A stretch of DNA of 64,000 nt from Psilocybe azurescens (Eukaryota; Basidiomycota; Agaricomycetes; Agaricales; Agrocybaceae), in NCBI GenBank assembly GCA_023853785.1, contig JAJIRX010000567.1, positions 434,001 through 498,000 on the forward strand. The letters run 5' to 3'. The notes beneath the pieces are model-generated. The model searched no databases. It was not told where the DNA came from and worked only from the letters and a program-made list of their open reading frames with translations. Below, in pieces: positions 12,018-24,909 of this stretch. Both the position numbers and the translations under genes were made by a program. The stretch's first letter is position 1; each line of letters opens with the position of its first letter.

Positions 12018-15000
12018 TCACGGTGAGGCAAATCGTAAGATCTTCTTTTTCTTCTTAGGCGAGCTGCCTTCTGACGTTCTGGCAGGCCCAGGGGTTATTT
12101 CGTCCGTGATTGGGTCCTCCACATGTACACGTTTCAGCGAGGGCGACGCAGGAAGCTTGGGTCGAGGAGGTATGCGCAACATCAGTGGAGCACGGCGCGG
12201 TTCAACAAACTCCGGAGGCAGGTGTATCAATGGGAAGGCGTCTATCGGTGTTAAAACAGGCGGACGAGCGATGAACTTCGGATTCTAGGGAAGGGCGAGT
12301 TATTAGTGAGCGCCACAGATGCAAGCAAATGTAGAAGAAACGGAAACGGAGCAAACGGAGCCGAGAGGGATAAAAAACGTACAGCGATATAATGCCTCAT
12401 GCCAGCCTCCTCAATCACTTTGGGAAGCTTCTCTTGACTATTCTTTAGGATCGTTCTCCTTGCCACCATGTTTTCTTCGGCCGTTCCTCGGATTGCAAGT
12501 GTTTTCACTATATTGATGATCAACACCACGAAGGGATAAGGATACGCTACAGTGAGTACATACCTGTTATGGGACGTGTTTGGCCTATTCGATGCGCACG
12601 CTGTGGAAAAGAGACAAGGATAAGCCGGAATTTCGCTTTTGAGATTACAATATTCATTTACCTTAATTGCCTGGCTTTCAACATCAGCTTGCCACACAGG
12701 CTCACAAAAGATGACTCTCGATGCGGATATCAGGTTCCTGAAGAATTTGCCAATATTGTAAGCAAAACTGTAGAAAAAATCCACGGCGATTGTGGATCCA
12801 CGTACAAGCCACGAGCACCATGCTTCAGTTCCATCAAGAAGACTCGATAAGTTTCCGATGTTTCAAAAGTCAACACGAGCTGTTCACGGAATTGAGGATT
12901 CACTTGAGTAGTGAACCTCAGGAATTTGACTTGGATGAGTTCAAGCGCCTCCGCAACATGCGCCAACGAAAGCGGAGATTCAGAAAAGATAAGGAACTTT
13001 TCTGTCGGTGAATATTTCTGGACCTGAAAGGAAAATCCCGGTCACTCCGTCAGCCACAGTATGCAAGGAGTGTAAGGTACCACTACTTACCTCATTAATT
13101 ATGTAGTTCAATTTAGAGGAAGCCGAGGATCCAATGTGCATTTTCGCCAAAGGAGAAGAAGCGGCCAGCAAACTCGGAGACGAACGTCCCAGCGCAGACT
13201 GCTTCCCACGCGGAGGCGTCAGCGTCAGCGGCAGCACCCCATCATTCTCCTCCTCCAACCTAATCTTCTCCAAAGTCGCATCCAGCTCCTTCTGCATCTC
13301 CCGCAACGTGTCCGCCGCGGACGCCTTCTTCGCAAAGTTGTCGGCCATTTGGCTGCCGGACGGCGGCGCGTCGTCGCTGAATTTCGCTCTTTGCCGCGGC
13401 CGCCCCCCCTGCTGCCCTTGCGCCGCTGAGACTCTTCATATTGTCTGCGGATCAGCATGTCGCGCTGGGCGACGACTCCGCCCCATTCGAGAATCTTGTC
13501 TTCCTTGAATAGGGGCTTGTCGATCACCATGTCGTATAGCTTTAGCAGTCTATCGGCGTGAATTAATCCGTTTTGATTTGATGGACTATCCGGTTCTCGC
13601 CCTGGAGTTCGGAGTCCAAGCGTCGTAGATACGGTCGCTTATGTCGAAGACGCGATATGGGACATCCTCGTGGGTTTGCATTTGTCTCCATAGCGGGTCG
13701 TTGAGAGCCTTGCGCCTTTTGATTTCGTCAGACATGCACCGAAAAGAGAAAAGAATAAAAAATCATACAGATATTCGAACGCCGTTCTGAGTGACAATAT
13801 ATCGTTGTGAGGCATATTTCTGTCTTGCGCTCTTTTGGTGATAATCTCGGCATCTTGCACGAGCGCCCTTGCATTATAAAGGTTGTCATCGACGTGCCAA
13901 AATAATATTCTAACATCAAAGTCAGTTGCCAACTCTTGGCTCATCCATAGACCAAAATTACTAACTGTGACATATTCCGAACAGTGTCTTGCAGATAATC
14001 AGTATTCTAAAACAGAGTATGGAAAGTCAGATATGAAAATACTGCTGCAACGACACGAGTCTTACACGAGGATGAAACATATAATCCTAGACGAATAGGG
14101 AATCAGTATGTTGGCAATGAGACCTTGAAGGATCTTGGGGGCTCACTTGATCTGTCCGCTGCGAATCAACAGCGTTGATAGTAATAATGGCTTGCAAAGC
14201 GTTAAACGACTTGATCACATAAGGATCAAGATCAAGGAGGACGGATTCCTGAGACACGGGAGGAAGAACGACATCCTTTTCAACGTCCTCGATCCTTTAC
14301 AATGGAACAATGGGATGAAAACATCGTTAAGCTATCGTTACCGATGACCAGAGTAAAGATGACAACAACAACTCACCTATGCCGAATCATAACAAGCTCC
14401 ATGACCTGATTCAACACCTGAATCGCTCCTGGCCGAGGGCCGTTCGGATCGAGGAGCGGCTCGATGATATGTGTCGATATCAACTTGGTGTCAGCGTTGA
14501 ACTGCGGGACCGCGATGAAGTGGGTTATCATATTGCCCAGCTTGTTGAGATCTTCGCGGTCGTATCTATTCCACGCACGCGATCTAGGAGATGGACCATG
14601 CGACGATGACGACGACTTCGATGAAGCGCCGCCGATGGATATTTCTGATTCTCCCATCGTGTCGTCTATATCGGTTTGGCCTGGAGTCGGGGTCGGAGTC
14701 GGAGTCCGGGTGGTGGTGGTGAACTCGTCGTCTGTTATATCCTCCGTACCATCCGAGCTGCTGCTCCCTTTCACCTCTTCAACGGTCTTGCTTCCCAACG
14801 ACAATCCCAGCAGATTGGTCGTGGGCGTCCCGGTCACTATCCACCGCCTCTCGACACTGAGCAATTTGGCAAACGGTACTAAAATGGTGGACAGCGACGA
14901 TGAGACGTGGCCTTCATCAATCACCAGTCGCTTCCACCTGATCTGCAGGAAGGGGATACGCCTGAAATCTGGCAGGTACATCTGGGTATACGAGATCCTT

Positions 15001-16746
15001 CGATTTCAGGACAGGCGCATATAGCATTGGTATGTAGTTTGGAGATGTCTTGATTATTAGCTTCTGATGTAAATCCTGGATAAAGTGACATATTGAGCAT
15101 TTGCGGAGAAATAAGAAACGAAAAAGGAATGCTTACGAGTATAGCTCATTAAAATAATCTGCGAATAGCTCAAAATATATTCCGAAAAGAGATATGGTAA
15201 CTCACATCGTAATCCGTTGCGAGACTTCGAACGCTAGGTACAGGTGTCTTCGCCCTCAATATTAAGACTCGTAATGGGACATCGCAATGTTTCGTGATTT
15301 CTCTGTCCCACTGGCTCAACAGATTGGCCGGAACGATAATGAGTGTTGCCGATGTCAGATACATGATTCTAGGGCGTGTATCACGGTTCCGCCGTTGAAC
15401 ACGTTCGCGATTGTTGGGCTCTACAAGATGCTGGAAGTAAAATGGAACATTTGCGCGGAGCATGTCGCCCAAAGGCAGGATATCGACTTCGTCAGCCTTT
15501 TCAATGACTCGACTGGATCGTTTGCTGGTAATGTCGGGTGGAATGACACAATTGGGTGTTATCCGGGCTTTATGTAGCATCAACTCCACGAGCGAGGGGA
15601 CGCTGATTGGTTCAGGGGGGGTTGGAAGAACTAGTTTCCGTGTTGAGGCATAGGTACCAGATGGAAAGTGTCGAAAAGCGAGCGGGGTCATGATGGTGCG
15701 GACATCAACAATGGTAGGTTCTGCAGCAGAGATTTGATTCCGGGTAGCTACGATGAGACTTAAAATCATGACGGTTTTTCCAGTGCCTTCAAAAACAATT
15801 AAAAGGCTATTCTACGGGAGAGGGTTAACGATAGTCAAACGCACCTAATTCTTCGCATAAAATACCACCTCTGGAGGGAGCCGTTTCCTGACGTTCATTG
15901 AGAATCTCCATCGTCCCTGGCTGGAGAAAGAATGTTTTGTCATTGACGGTTTTGAGTGGTATATATAGAGGATCGGGTATGGTGCCGGTGTCGAGTTCGT
16001 TGTGCAACATTGCAGCAACCGAGCGACGCTGGTACCGATAGAGTTTACTCCGCATGCCCAAGCCTTCCAGGTCATCTTTAAAGTCGAGTAGACGGCTGGC
16101 GATCTCGCCATATCCTGTCACTGGAACCGGGTGAGGAGATGCAAGATCGGTGTATATATCTGCTAGTGTACGAGAGTCCTGCGATGAAATCAGTGAGTTG
16201 AATCAACACCATAGGCATATAACATACCATCTTATAGGGCATCAAAGCAATGTCTTCCATCACTGGTTCAATGCTAAACCACTTTTCTACGTCCTGTGAG
16301 ATCCTAGGCAACAAATTGCGCATATATTTTCTTGCTGGGCCTAGTATGTTCTCTTTACGAATTCTCAATATACCCTTGAGGCCGCCTAGATCATACGGGA
16401 TGAGATATATGCGCAGGGTTATCCATCCATCTATGGTAGTGCTGTATGTGACGGAAACAAATCGCTGCTTCATTAAAAAATGGAGTTCTCGACAGAAGGC
16501 AAGGTCCTCCGGATGGGGAAGATGGGGAAGTATAGACTCGGTCTTGAAAGGGTGCCAGCCATCCTCTGCGTGTTCATGGTCACAGATCTGGTGTAGCACC
16601 GCGACAGGAATGGGTAGGGTGATAGTGCCTACTCCCAACAACTTGTGTAGGGAATAGGGAGCCGAAACCTTATCTAACGGAGAGGGGTGGAGTTCTTTCA
16701 CATAGCAGTCTGCGCAGCAGGACTGACACCAGTATGTCCGCGACAT
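12018..16746 (-). CDS. SNF2-family DNA-dependent ATPase/helicase-like protein
   Basis: Large SWI2/SNF2 translocase of the Rad5/Rad16 type, expected in nuclear DNA repair or chromatin work. Fifteen exons: 16746-16228, 16178-15845, 15786-15206, 15158-15137, 15075-14377, 14294-14147, 14086-14066, 14006-13966, 13909-13769, 13715-13091, 13023-12806, 12737-12662, 12600-12564, 12507-12383 and 12284-12018. Motifs in order: I (CEELGTGKTV), II (LVIDEGH), III (VTGTPTTN), and VI ([12 protein letters not shown]). A Cys/His-rich N-terminus ([10 protein letters not shown]) and a [16 protein letters not shown] segment before motif II may bind zinc. The tail ends in a KKKKK basic patch. Frame breaks are needed near 14948-14955, at the C run 13403-13409, and near 13600-13620. 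About 1,280 residues if continuous. Confidence 0.88.
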
Positions 16747-16984
16747 AGTGGATGGGACAGAGGGAAGATATCATTGAATAGTGGAAGACAACGGTTATAC
16801 TGAGTCACACGGCGCCGGCAGTGTTCAAGGGCAGTGCGCAATATACTATAGTTACAGTATCGCTCCCGATTTAGATTGTGTCAGCACACGTGATCTAACG
16901 CCCTAACGGTTCTGTACAACCACAGAGAGTCACAAACTGACAACTGGTCCTTATTTCAAGTCGCTTCCATACAGCTTTGCTCTA
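16747..16984. promoter_or_regulatory. Divergent promoter region, SNF2 / PAM17
   Basis: A 238-base gap between divergent start codons; it must carry both promoters. It contains GCACACGTGATC around 16886 (a CACGTG palindrome), a possible bHLH-type site. Assignment is inferred from layout only. Confidence 0.35.
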
Positions 16985-17871
16985 ATGGAGACTTGTATCG
17001 CCAGGAGCCTAAGGGCCTCCAAAATTGTGCACACGAAGAACTTTCCATTCGTTTTGCTGAGATCCAAATCAACCGTCGCTCAACCGAAACCTGCCACAGT
17101 GCAGACGAATCCTTCGCCCGCGGCTCCCGAGTCAAAAGCATCTCTTTCATGGCCAGAATATCTTGCAATTCGACGGAACAAGAGAAGAGTACAGACGGTA
17201 CGCAACTAATACTTTTCGCGGTTGAAATATGCGTTGAAACTGTCGTGGTAGGCTGTCACCATTCCTTCATCTTTGTTGGGTTTGACACTGGGTGCTTTGT
17301 ACTTCGGGAATCTTGATACGGATCCTACAAAACTCATTTTGGTGCGTCTTTTTTCATTTAGAATACCTTTAAAGGTGCTTATATTCTGTAGGGTATCGAC
17401 CCATTCTTTTTCTACGGTATCTGCACGCTCGGCTGTGCTGGTGCGTCATACAGTCTTGATATATGAAATCATAGTTATTCATACACACCTTCAAAATCCA
17501 GGTGCAGGCGCGTTAGCTGGTCCCACTATTGGTGCCTCTCTCTGGCGCTTCAAAAACCGTAACATCCTTTCCCTCATGGACAAGAAAGACCATGATTTCT
17601 ACCAGCGTATCGCTAAAAACCGTGTTGACGCTGCTCTTCAAAGCCCAACACACCCTGTCCCTGATTACTATGGTGCCTTTCACTTTTTAACTTCACTACG
17701 ATACCTTTTCTGATGCTTCGACTAGGGGAGAAAATTGGTTCTTTGCACCAATATAGACAGGTTTGTAAGGTCTTGTCCCCACTTTTTACCATCACTGATG
17801 CTTGATGTTCTTTTAAGTGGTTACGTGACCAGGCGAAGTACAAGCGTAAAGCCTTACTCCCTGAAGAATAG
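16985..17871 (+). CDS. PAM17: Mitochondrial import motor subunit Pam17
   Basis: Component of the presequence translocase-associated motor at TIM23 in the mitochondrial inner membrane. Exons are 16985-17197, 17252-17341, 17392-17440, 17502-17672, 17726-17760 and 17818-17871; all phases close, giving 203 residues (yeast Pam17 is of similar size). The start METCIARSLRASK is a basic amphipathic presequence. Family blocks are SWPEYLAIRRNKRR, a first membrane segment LLGLTLGALYFG, DTDPTK, GIDPFFFYGICTLGC, GPTIGASLWR, KNRVDAALQSPTHPVPDYYG and EKIGSLHQYRQWLRDQ. No frame disruption. Confidence 0.95.
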
Positions 17872-18380
17872 ACATCTGCTATACATTATTCTTCCATACC
17901 ACAATCTAATGCTTTCTTCATTTTGAAACCCGCAGCTCGGAACACTCCACTTGTCAAATAATGATATCTTTCACAGTTTGTGCTTAATTTTAAATAACAG
18001 GGTGGGTAGCAAGAGAGACACAAGGTATAGTATGTAGGAACCAATCGCCCACAGGCCTCCAGGGCGCCAGTCGGGAGCCAAGCCGACACGGTTCTTCAAG
18101 AAACGCAAAGAAACGTTCGATGGGAAGGAATGGGCAACGAAAAGAATCTTAGTAAGACAGCAATAAATAAATTAAAAAGAGCGTAGGGTGCAGGAGGCGA
18201 AAAGGAGCGGAAGTGGTTTAGAATCCGGAAGATCATAACCTGGTGAGTCCAGAAAAATCGTTCACAGTAAAAACGTATCGAAAAACGACGCTATAAGTGT
18301 GTCGGCGGGCGTGGGTTGGAAAGTGTTCGTGTCAGCAGCACTAACATCTTGTCCTTGTCATCACAGAGCTTTCGCTTTCT
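17872..18380. other. Convergent 3' regions of PAM17 and the SH3 gene
   Basis: 509 bases with no coding signal; presumably both 3' untranslated regions and terminators. Confidence 0.5.
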
Positions 18381-19666
18381 TCAATTATGCCAATTTGAGA
18401 AGCTCGAGAAGGAACCATTCGGGGACCTGCTATGCGCAACGGGAACCATCCTCAGACGTTCCTCGAGGCAAATGAGCGGGACGACTCCTTTCGGAGCATC
18501 CGCCTTGCCCACATACTGCGCGAAGCACCACCCATCTTTGTATTCCTCAAGGACGCGCACGGTATCCCCAACGTGCACGCGCAATTCATCCGGGAGTGTG
18601 GGAGTGTAGTGCGCAATCACATGCATCATGCGCGGTTTTTTGTTGCTGTTGGTGTAATAAGAGTCTTCTTGCGACGCGAACGGGTTGGCGTTCGCTGGCG
18701 GGCTGTGTTTCGCTTTGGATGCGGCTGAGGTTGGCGCGGGCAGCATCAATTCCTTTGGCGCAAACGACTCGGAGCGGGCAGGACTAGGAACCGAAGCGGG
18801 TACACCGTCGTCCCTCTTCGCCGGCAAGGTCAACGTCTGGACATATTGACCGCTCGAAGAAACCGGCGTAACAGGCGTCGACGGCTTTGACGACTTCCCT
18901 ATTCGCAGGGGGGCGTAGGCGGTGTAGCGGTCACCCTCCTTGCCTTCTCCACAGGCATCTGGGACGGAACGGGGACGAGGAACTCCGGGCCCGCTGAATT
19001 CGCGAGATCGTACGACGGCGGGGGCGATCGCACGATATCGTCGAGGTTGAGGTTGAGCGACTCGGTCCACGCTTTCGCGCGCGACGGCCGCTTGCTGTCG
19101 GCGAGGATCTTGGGCAGCGCTGGGGTGGAGCCCCTGTTCTTGTTGGTCACTCGCAGCTTGGGGCTGCCCTGCGGTTTCCACCCAGCGCTCTCCGAGGTGC
19201 TCGTGCTGTCGTCCGAGTCCTTGGAGGAGATGCTCGCTTGGTATCTGGGGGATCTGGCTGGGGCCACTGGGCTCGCGACTTGCTGCATGCTTTTCTTCTC
19301 GACAGTAAAGGAATTTGGGTCGAAGTCGACAGCAGGGCGGTTGCTCCAACGAGCGGCATTCCCTCGACGACGATAGAGGTAAACACCGAGAACTAAAATA
19401 ACATTTTGTTTCCGTCAGTCGTCTATCCCGTGCGCCTTCAAGCTCTTGACATCACTGCCCAACTGACCTACAATAATGGCAACACCCAGGAACGAGATAA
19501 CTCCTGCGAGGGTTGCAGTTGAAGTTGGAAGCGATGTGCTGACGCTGGAATGCGTCGGACTTGAAGCCTCCGCGACGGTTGCAGATGATGAATTCGGACT
19601 GTAATCCTGTGGCGTGCGGGCCACATTGACTTTCACCATCCGTTTAGCATGATTAGAGCCAATCAT
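18381..19666 (-). CDS. Single-pass membrane protein with C-terminal SH3 domain
   Basis: Exon 1 is 19666-19468 and exon 2 is 19392-18381. A Ser/Thr-rich N-terminal part (no clear signal peptide) precedes one membrane helix (ATLAGVISFLGVAIIV to LGVYLYRRR), with basic residues on the cytoplasmic side. A long Ser/Pro-rich linker follows, then an SH3 domain (AHYTPTLPDELRVHVGDTVR, EEYKDGWCFAQ, KGVVPLICLE). The architecture recalls fungal Fus1-type and other polarity SH3 membrane proteins. The frame must shift at the G run 18908-18913: one added base makes exon lengths close exactly, joining RVTATPPTP to IGKSSKPSTPV. About 403 residues. A similar intronless gene lies at 43134-44195. Confidence 0.82.
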
Positions 19667-20217
19667 CGTATAGAGAGAGATCCTAAGGGGTTTCGCGTCG
19701 TAATTTGTCTTGGGAGTGAAATGGGACCGAAAAACGACAGGAAGGGAGGAAACAACCTAGACGGAAACGACGACTCGATGAAGCAGAAAGTCACTGCTCT
19801 CTCACTGACTCGGGGGGATCAGGATGAGAAACCAAAACCGTCAGAACATGCTCTCTATGAAATACCACGGATGTACAAGTACATTGACTTGCATCAATCT
19901 TGATTTACAGTATATTGATAGGAGTGACACTTGCACCTGCTTGCATAACTGTCTGTCCAATGCGCGTTGCCCAAACATAGCACACCGAGTTACATGTGTG
20001 CTAGAAATAGCACTGTCCATCATAGCCGTTGCGACGGCAATGTCTTCATCATACACACCAAAGTTCATCGTCTGCGGGTGACCAGCAGACGACTAGCTTA
20101 ACTGATGTAACAGCTAGTTTATTTCCGGGTATCCTAGGGCATAGCCCACGGCGAGTATCCGATTGCATCATAAATTCGCACGTTTCTCATACACAATACT
20201 GTCACATACAGACATGA
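19667..20217. other. Intergenic, no supported gene
   Basis: 551 bases between two minus-strand genes; likely promoter of the SH3 gene and 3' end of the AAA+ gene. Short frames here have no recognisable content. Confidence 0.45.
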
Positions 20218-23200
20218 TTAAATGATATCTACCAATTGGTTGGAAATGGCTCTCGATAAAGACCTAGCACCTTCATCAGCGATGTAACTCGTTAAAGCAT
20301 TAGCAATTATCCCCTCCACTCTTTCCTGGGGCAACGACCTCGCAAACTCTCCACCAAGCGTGTAGAAAGCCTCTGAACAAATCGCTCTCTTTTCCTCCAC
20401 GGAAAAAGGCACGAAAGGCAGGACAGTCGTAATTCTTGACAGGACAGAAGCCTGTCGTTTGTCAAAATAAGTAGCAGTCAGCGCGCAGCTCGAGAAAAAA
20501 AGGCATATAAAAAACTAAAAAATTCCCTTACTCACCCCTAGTCTTTCCGAAACTCGAGGTCTCAATAACGCCATAAGTTCAACATATTCCTCTCGGGACA
20601 TTGGTTCTGAGTCTGGGTTTTTTCGCGCTTCACGATGTTGGAAAACTAAATCATGGCCTATATTTGACGTCCCAAGCCAAATGACATTTCTAACATCGAC
20701 ATGACGGCTGCCGGCCTCAAAGGAACACCGCCCGAGCTCCCAGGGCATGAGTAAAGACCAAAGTGCAGTCTGATCGGCAGTCTTCTCGATTTCCTTCACA
20801 TATATAGTCAATATCAGACTTTCAAGAAAACAGATAATATGCGCCACTCACGTCGAGAACTACAACACATCGTTTGCCCTCATTGTTGATAAGGAACTCC
20901 GCCAAGGTACAATTGGTAGGCTCCTGATACAAAGCAGAGATTAGAACCCCAAGATCGCTTCAAAAAGACAGATTGAACAGAACCTCATAAGGACTCATAG
21001 AATATGATTGCCACAAATCATGAGTTGATCGCAGAGTTGTCATATTTACGGTATGCGTTGGAACGTCAAGTAATGATCCAACTGGGAAGTCGCAATTAGT
21101 ATTCACTTACATGATAGCCAATCACGGACCAACTTACATTTCCGCGCCAGAAGACTCTTTCCATGCCCACTGGGTCCTACAAAGAAAGCGGGGTCAATCA
21201 TAAAATCACAAACACACAAAATCCACCGATCAAAACCTACCACACAACATGACGACCATTGGGGTCACAGCAACCTCCCTTGAATGCATAGACAAGACTC
21301 TGAATAGCTGCTCCAAGGCTCTATCCTGCCCGATAAGTTCATATCGCACTCTCGTCAACGGTTTGAAGATAGAACGCTTTATGAGAACAGAAATTCTTCG
21401 GGTATGGATGGCATCTGCGCGCTCGAGATAATACCTGTGTTCGTTTTCAATCAATCAGATAAACCGAGAATGCTATTATGAGATGGATGGTTACATACCT
21501 TGTAGCGGGATCTATCTCATCCATCAAGGTCTTAGATAGATGTTCTGATGCCTGAGAATCTCCTTCCTCCTCCTCCTCTTGGCCTTCAGAAGAAGAATGG
21601 GGTACCGCAACGTTCTTCGCGGCAGTCGGATCCGCGCCATAAGCCAAGAGCGTCTTCACAATATCAAGCCTATTAGAAAGCTTGTCATTGGTAAGTGCAA
21701 ACATCAGCGCAGACTGCGGCCCGACAGTTTCATTGGGATCCACCTCGCCCGCATCCAACACACGCCTAACCTCGTCAACATTATCGCTGGCAATAGCAAA
21801 CATAAGCGTGGGCTTGGGAGTCTCAATGGCATACGTGGGTGGGTAGAATGCAGGTGCGGTGTGCGGAACAGTGGGTATAGGTCTGCGGATGGTCTCGCCA
21901 TACGGATCGTTCTGCGAAAAATGGCCGGTGTCGTCATCTTCGTCATCCTCGATAAACCGCTCGGAAAGTCGACTGGAAGGTCGTGAGTAATTAATAGATT
22001 GTCGCCAGGAAGCTGCAGGAGCAGAGCGAGGTTCTTCAAGGTTGGCCAGATTCTTGAAGTACTGCGTGGATAAAGATGGTGATGCAGACCCGCTGTTTAA
22101 AGCAGTCATACTAGTGCGAATGTTTAAAGGAATATTTGAAGAGCGTGCGGATGAAAGCTACACATAAGTGGACAGAGTTAGATGAGCACACAACTCGTTG
22201 TACTGAAACTCTTACCAAACGATTGTCAGAAAATGAATTGTTAGATGATACACTTGCAGATGATAAAGATGTGCGATGAGAAATTCCTTCAGAGAATGGC
22301 TTCAGTCTTTTCAATGTCGAGCAAGAAATTCATCACGCACCAGAATTTTGAAAGCTATTAACGGAGGCTTGAGGAGAAGACGACATGCGAGATTGAAAGA
22401 GAGATCGTGAAGTATGATTAGTATCCAGAATAGTAGACTAATTATGCCGATTAAGCTGAACATCTAGATGACAAAAGGCAAGCAGGGCAACTCACAAGTC
22501 GTAGAGGCTTCAAGCCTGGTTTGGAGGAGCTCGTAGAGGAATGATTCGTATATGAGTATCGGGATTCCTGTGCTGATTCCTGGGTATATGCTTGCAGAGG
22601 AGAAGCGGGTGCACTCCTTCTACCACTTCGACTGGCCATCAGTGAAGATCGACTGGCACGGCCCTAGTGAAGAAACGAACATGAGATCACTCCACAACAA
22701 CCTTTAAGCTCACTGAGCACGACTAACCAAAGCAAATGAGTTCTTGAACCCGAAAGATATTTTCCTGGACACTTCGACTTCTTGACCATAGGGACTCTGG
22801 CTTCCCGTCCCTCTAGCAATCGAGTTGCGGTCTGAGATAGAAAAAGGAGAGGCGCGGCCCCTTGACATCGAATCAAGAGAGGTGATAGGCGAAGATAGCG
22901 AATTCGGAGAATCCGCAGCTGTGATAGTGCCAGAACGCTTCCGCATGGGAGGTGGCGGAGGAGTAAAAACACGCTCTCGCAGAGAGCTGGCTGGTGTGGA
23001 AGAATTAGATCTAGACGGAGTTTCTTGTTGAAGGGGAATTTGACCGGCAGGATGAATAGTATTGCTTGAGGGAGAAGCGGCATCTGGTGCGATGTCAGAA
23101 TAGATATCATAAAATGAGCTGATGGTGTCGTTCTCGGTCTGTTGAGTTAATGGGCTGTTGAGGTATGCCAGGGAAGGCGGTGTCGTCTTCAGATTCACTA

Positions 23201-24539
23201 TCTTCTGGATCGCGACCTGTAGACTCAGGTGTAGATAGAGCATCACTGTTAGAGGAAGAGATGCTTAGACGTCTACTCGCGTCGCTGGCGTCGAGAGCAA
23301 CCGGGGTGTCGCCCGTAAATACGGCTGTCGGTCCACCTTCTGGGTCCCATATTGATGTATGGCCGTATGAATCTGGAGAAATATCTTCCTCCTGATCATC
23401 CTGATCTCCTCCGCCTTCCAATAGTTCCATCAGCTCAGTTGACGAGTGAGTATCATCACATTCCTGCATCTCTTCTTCAGTTGGGAACGAGTGCCCTACA
23501 GATTCGATATCATGCTGGTAAGGTTGATAAGTGCTAGGAGAGTCGAGGCTCAAGTCCAAAGCTTCTACTTCTTCATGTATTGAGGGGGATAAAATTGTTC
23601 TCGCTGGCGAAACGGGTGAGCGGGTAATAAAGGCCCCCAGCCGAGGTGATAGAAGTCGGCCAGAGTGTGCGCCAAAAGGTGATGAGATGAGGTCGAAAGT
23701 AGAATTAACAGATGGACTGCGTGGTGGAGTTGCTTGCAGAGGAATTGGCGGCTTCCAATGCTCCCCGTAACCCGAATCGAAAGAGTTGGAGTCTCTCGAC
23801 GAATTACCAGGCTCGATAGGAAAGAAGGGTTTGAGCTGGATGTCAGATAGCTCTATTGGAGATAGAAGGCCGGATGCAATTAGATTAGCGGAAGAGTCAA
23901 AGTCTTCGTTTTGAGAATGAGAATGAGAAACGGAGGAAACTGAAGATAGGGGCCTGCTAACATCTGCATCCCCATTGCCGCCCAAAGAGAGCTGTACGGT
24001 GGCCTCGTCTTCTTCTGGAATTATAACATCTGGGGGTCCGTTTTGCAGATATGTGTCTTCGAATGGGTTTTCGTCCGAGTCAGTATTTTCCTCGTCCTCT
24101 TCGTCGTCATAGTCAGAAATAGCCGTCCAGTTCCCCTCGTAATCGTCACTTTCTGGCTCCTCCGAGTCCGAAGAGGTTGAAGTACTCTCTTCAGGCAGAG
24201 AGAATCCTCTAAAGCCGGTTTCGATGTTGACAAGCGTTGGCAAAGCTTCGGACCAATTATCACCCTGTGCCGAATTTGCCTGGTTTCCAATGACTGTCTG
24301 CTCGTCTTCTTCATCGGGATCCCCAATTACATCCCTCAAAGCAAGTAGCAAGCTAGTGGTCCGAGGTGAACGAGGCGGTGAGCGAATGGACCGAGGTGAG
24401 TCTATGATAACCTCGGGTGATTTGTGAGGTGTACTGGGTCCTGCTGTAAATTGTGGGGGGTAGAGTCATTCGAATGCAAAGCCTCTGCATTGATAGTCGC
24501 AGAGGCATTGTGGATAAAATTGCAAGATTCAGCAAACAT
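20218..24539 (-). CDS. Ankyrin-repeat AAA+ ATPase (CLPB/SKD3-like architecture)
   Basis: Exons: 24539-22728, 22663-22496, 22437-22341, 22306-22216, 22157-21499, 21434-21241, 21176-21138, 21081-20984, 20923-20852, 20793-20536 and 20451-20218. About 700 disordered Ser/Pro/Asp-rich residues come first. Ankyrin repeats follow (TLMFAIASDNVDEVRRVLD; SALMFALTNDKLSNRLDIVK). The AAA+ domain has GQDRALEQLFRVL, Walker A GPSGHGKS, Walker B VVVLDEIEK, sensor GTSNIG and a Clp-type small domain with GARSLSRAI. Ankyrin followed by one Clp-type AAA+ module is the layout of metazoan CLPB; disaggregase activity is inference. Proposed start MFAESCNFIHNAS needs one extra base in the G run 24455-24460. Other breaks lie near 23178-23190 and at the 22307-22341 junction, where only a 30-34 base intron would fit. 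About 1,240 residues. Confidence 0.82.
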
Positions 24540-24909
24540 GCATCTGCCTGCCTGGTAAAAGGGACATGGTCGTGCTACAGAACTGTGAGCATGAATGGAA
24601 ACGATGATACAACACTATATAGTAGATTAAACGCACATTTAACTCGCCATGAGGGTTCTGGCAAAGCCATCGCAAGACATTGACCTGCACAGTCCTACAA
24701 TCCTTTTCCCGAAAACAATGGAGAACGAGTGAGAGTGATTGAAAAGTCCCTAACTGCCTGTCAAATGCTAACTTTATGTAAGTACACGAAACTGTTAAAC
24801 ACATCGAGTTTAGTTCAACCAGGACCGATCATTCCCACGTGATCGAGTTTAAGTTGTGCCCACTGATTCGACGAGTCATTTGACATTGACACCAAAATCA
24901 GAATCATCA
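24540..24909. promoter_or_regulatory. Divergent promoter region, AAA+ gene / thioredoxin-fold gene
   Basis: A 370-base gap between divergent starts. Nothing coding is seen. A CCCACGTGATCGAG element near 24835 repeats the CACGTG core seen upstream of PAM17. Confidence 0.35.
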
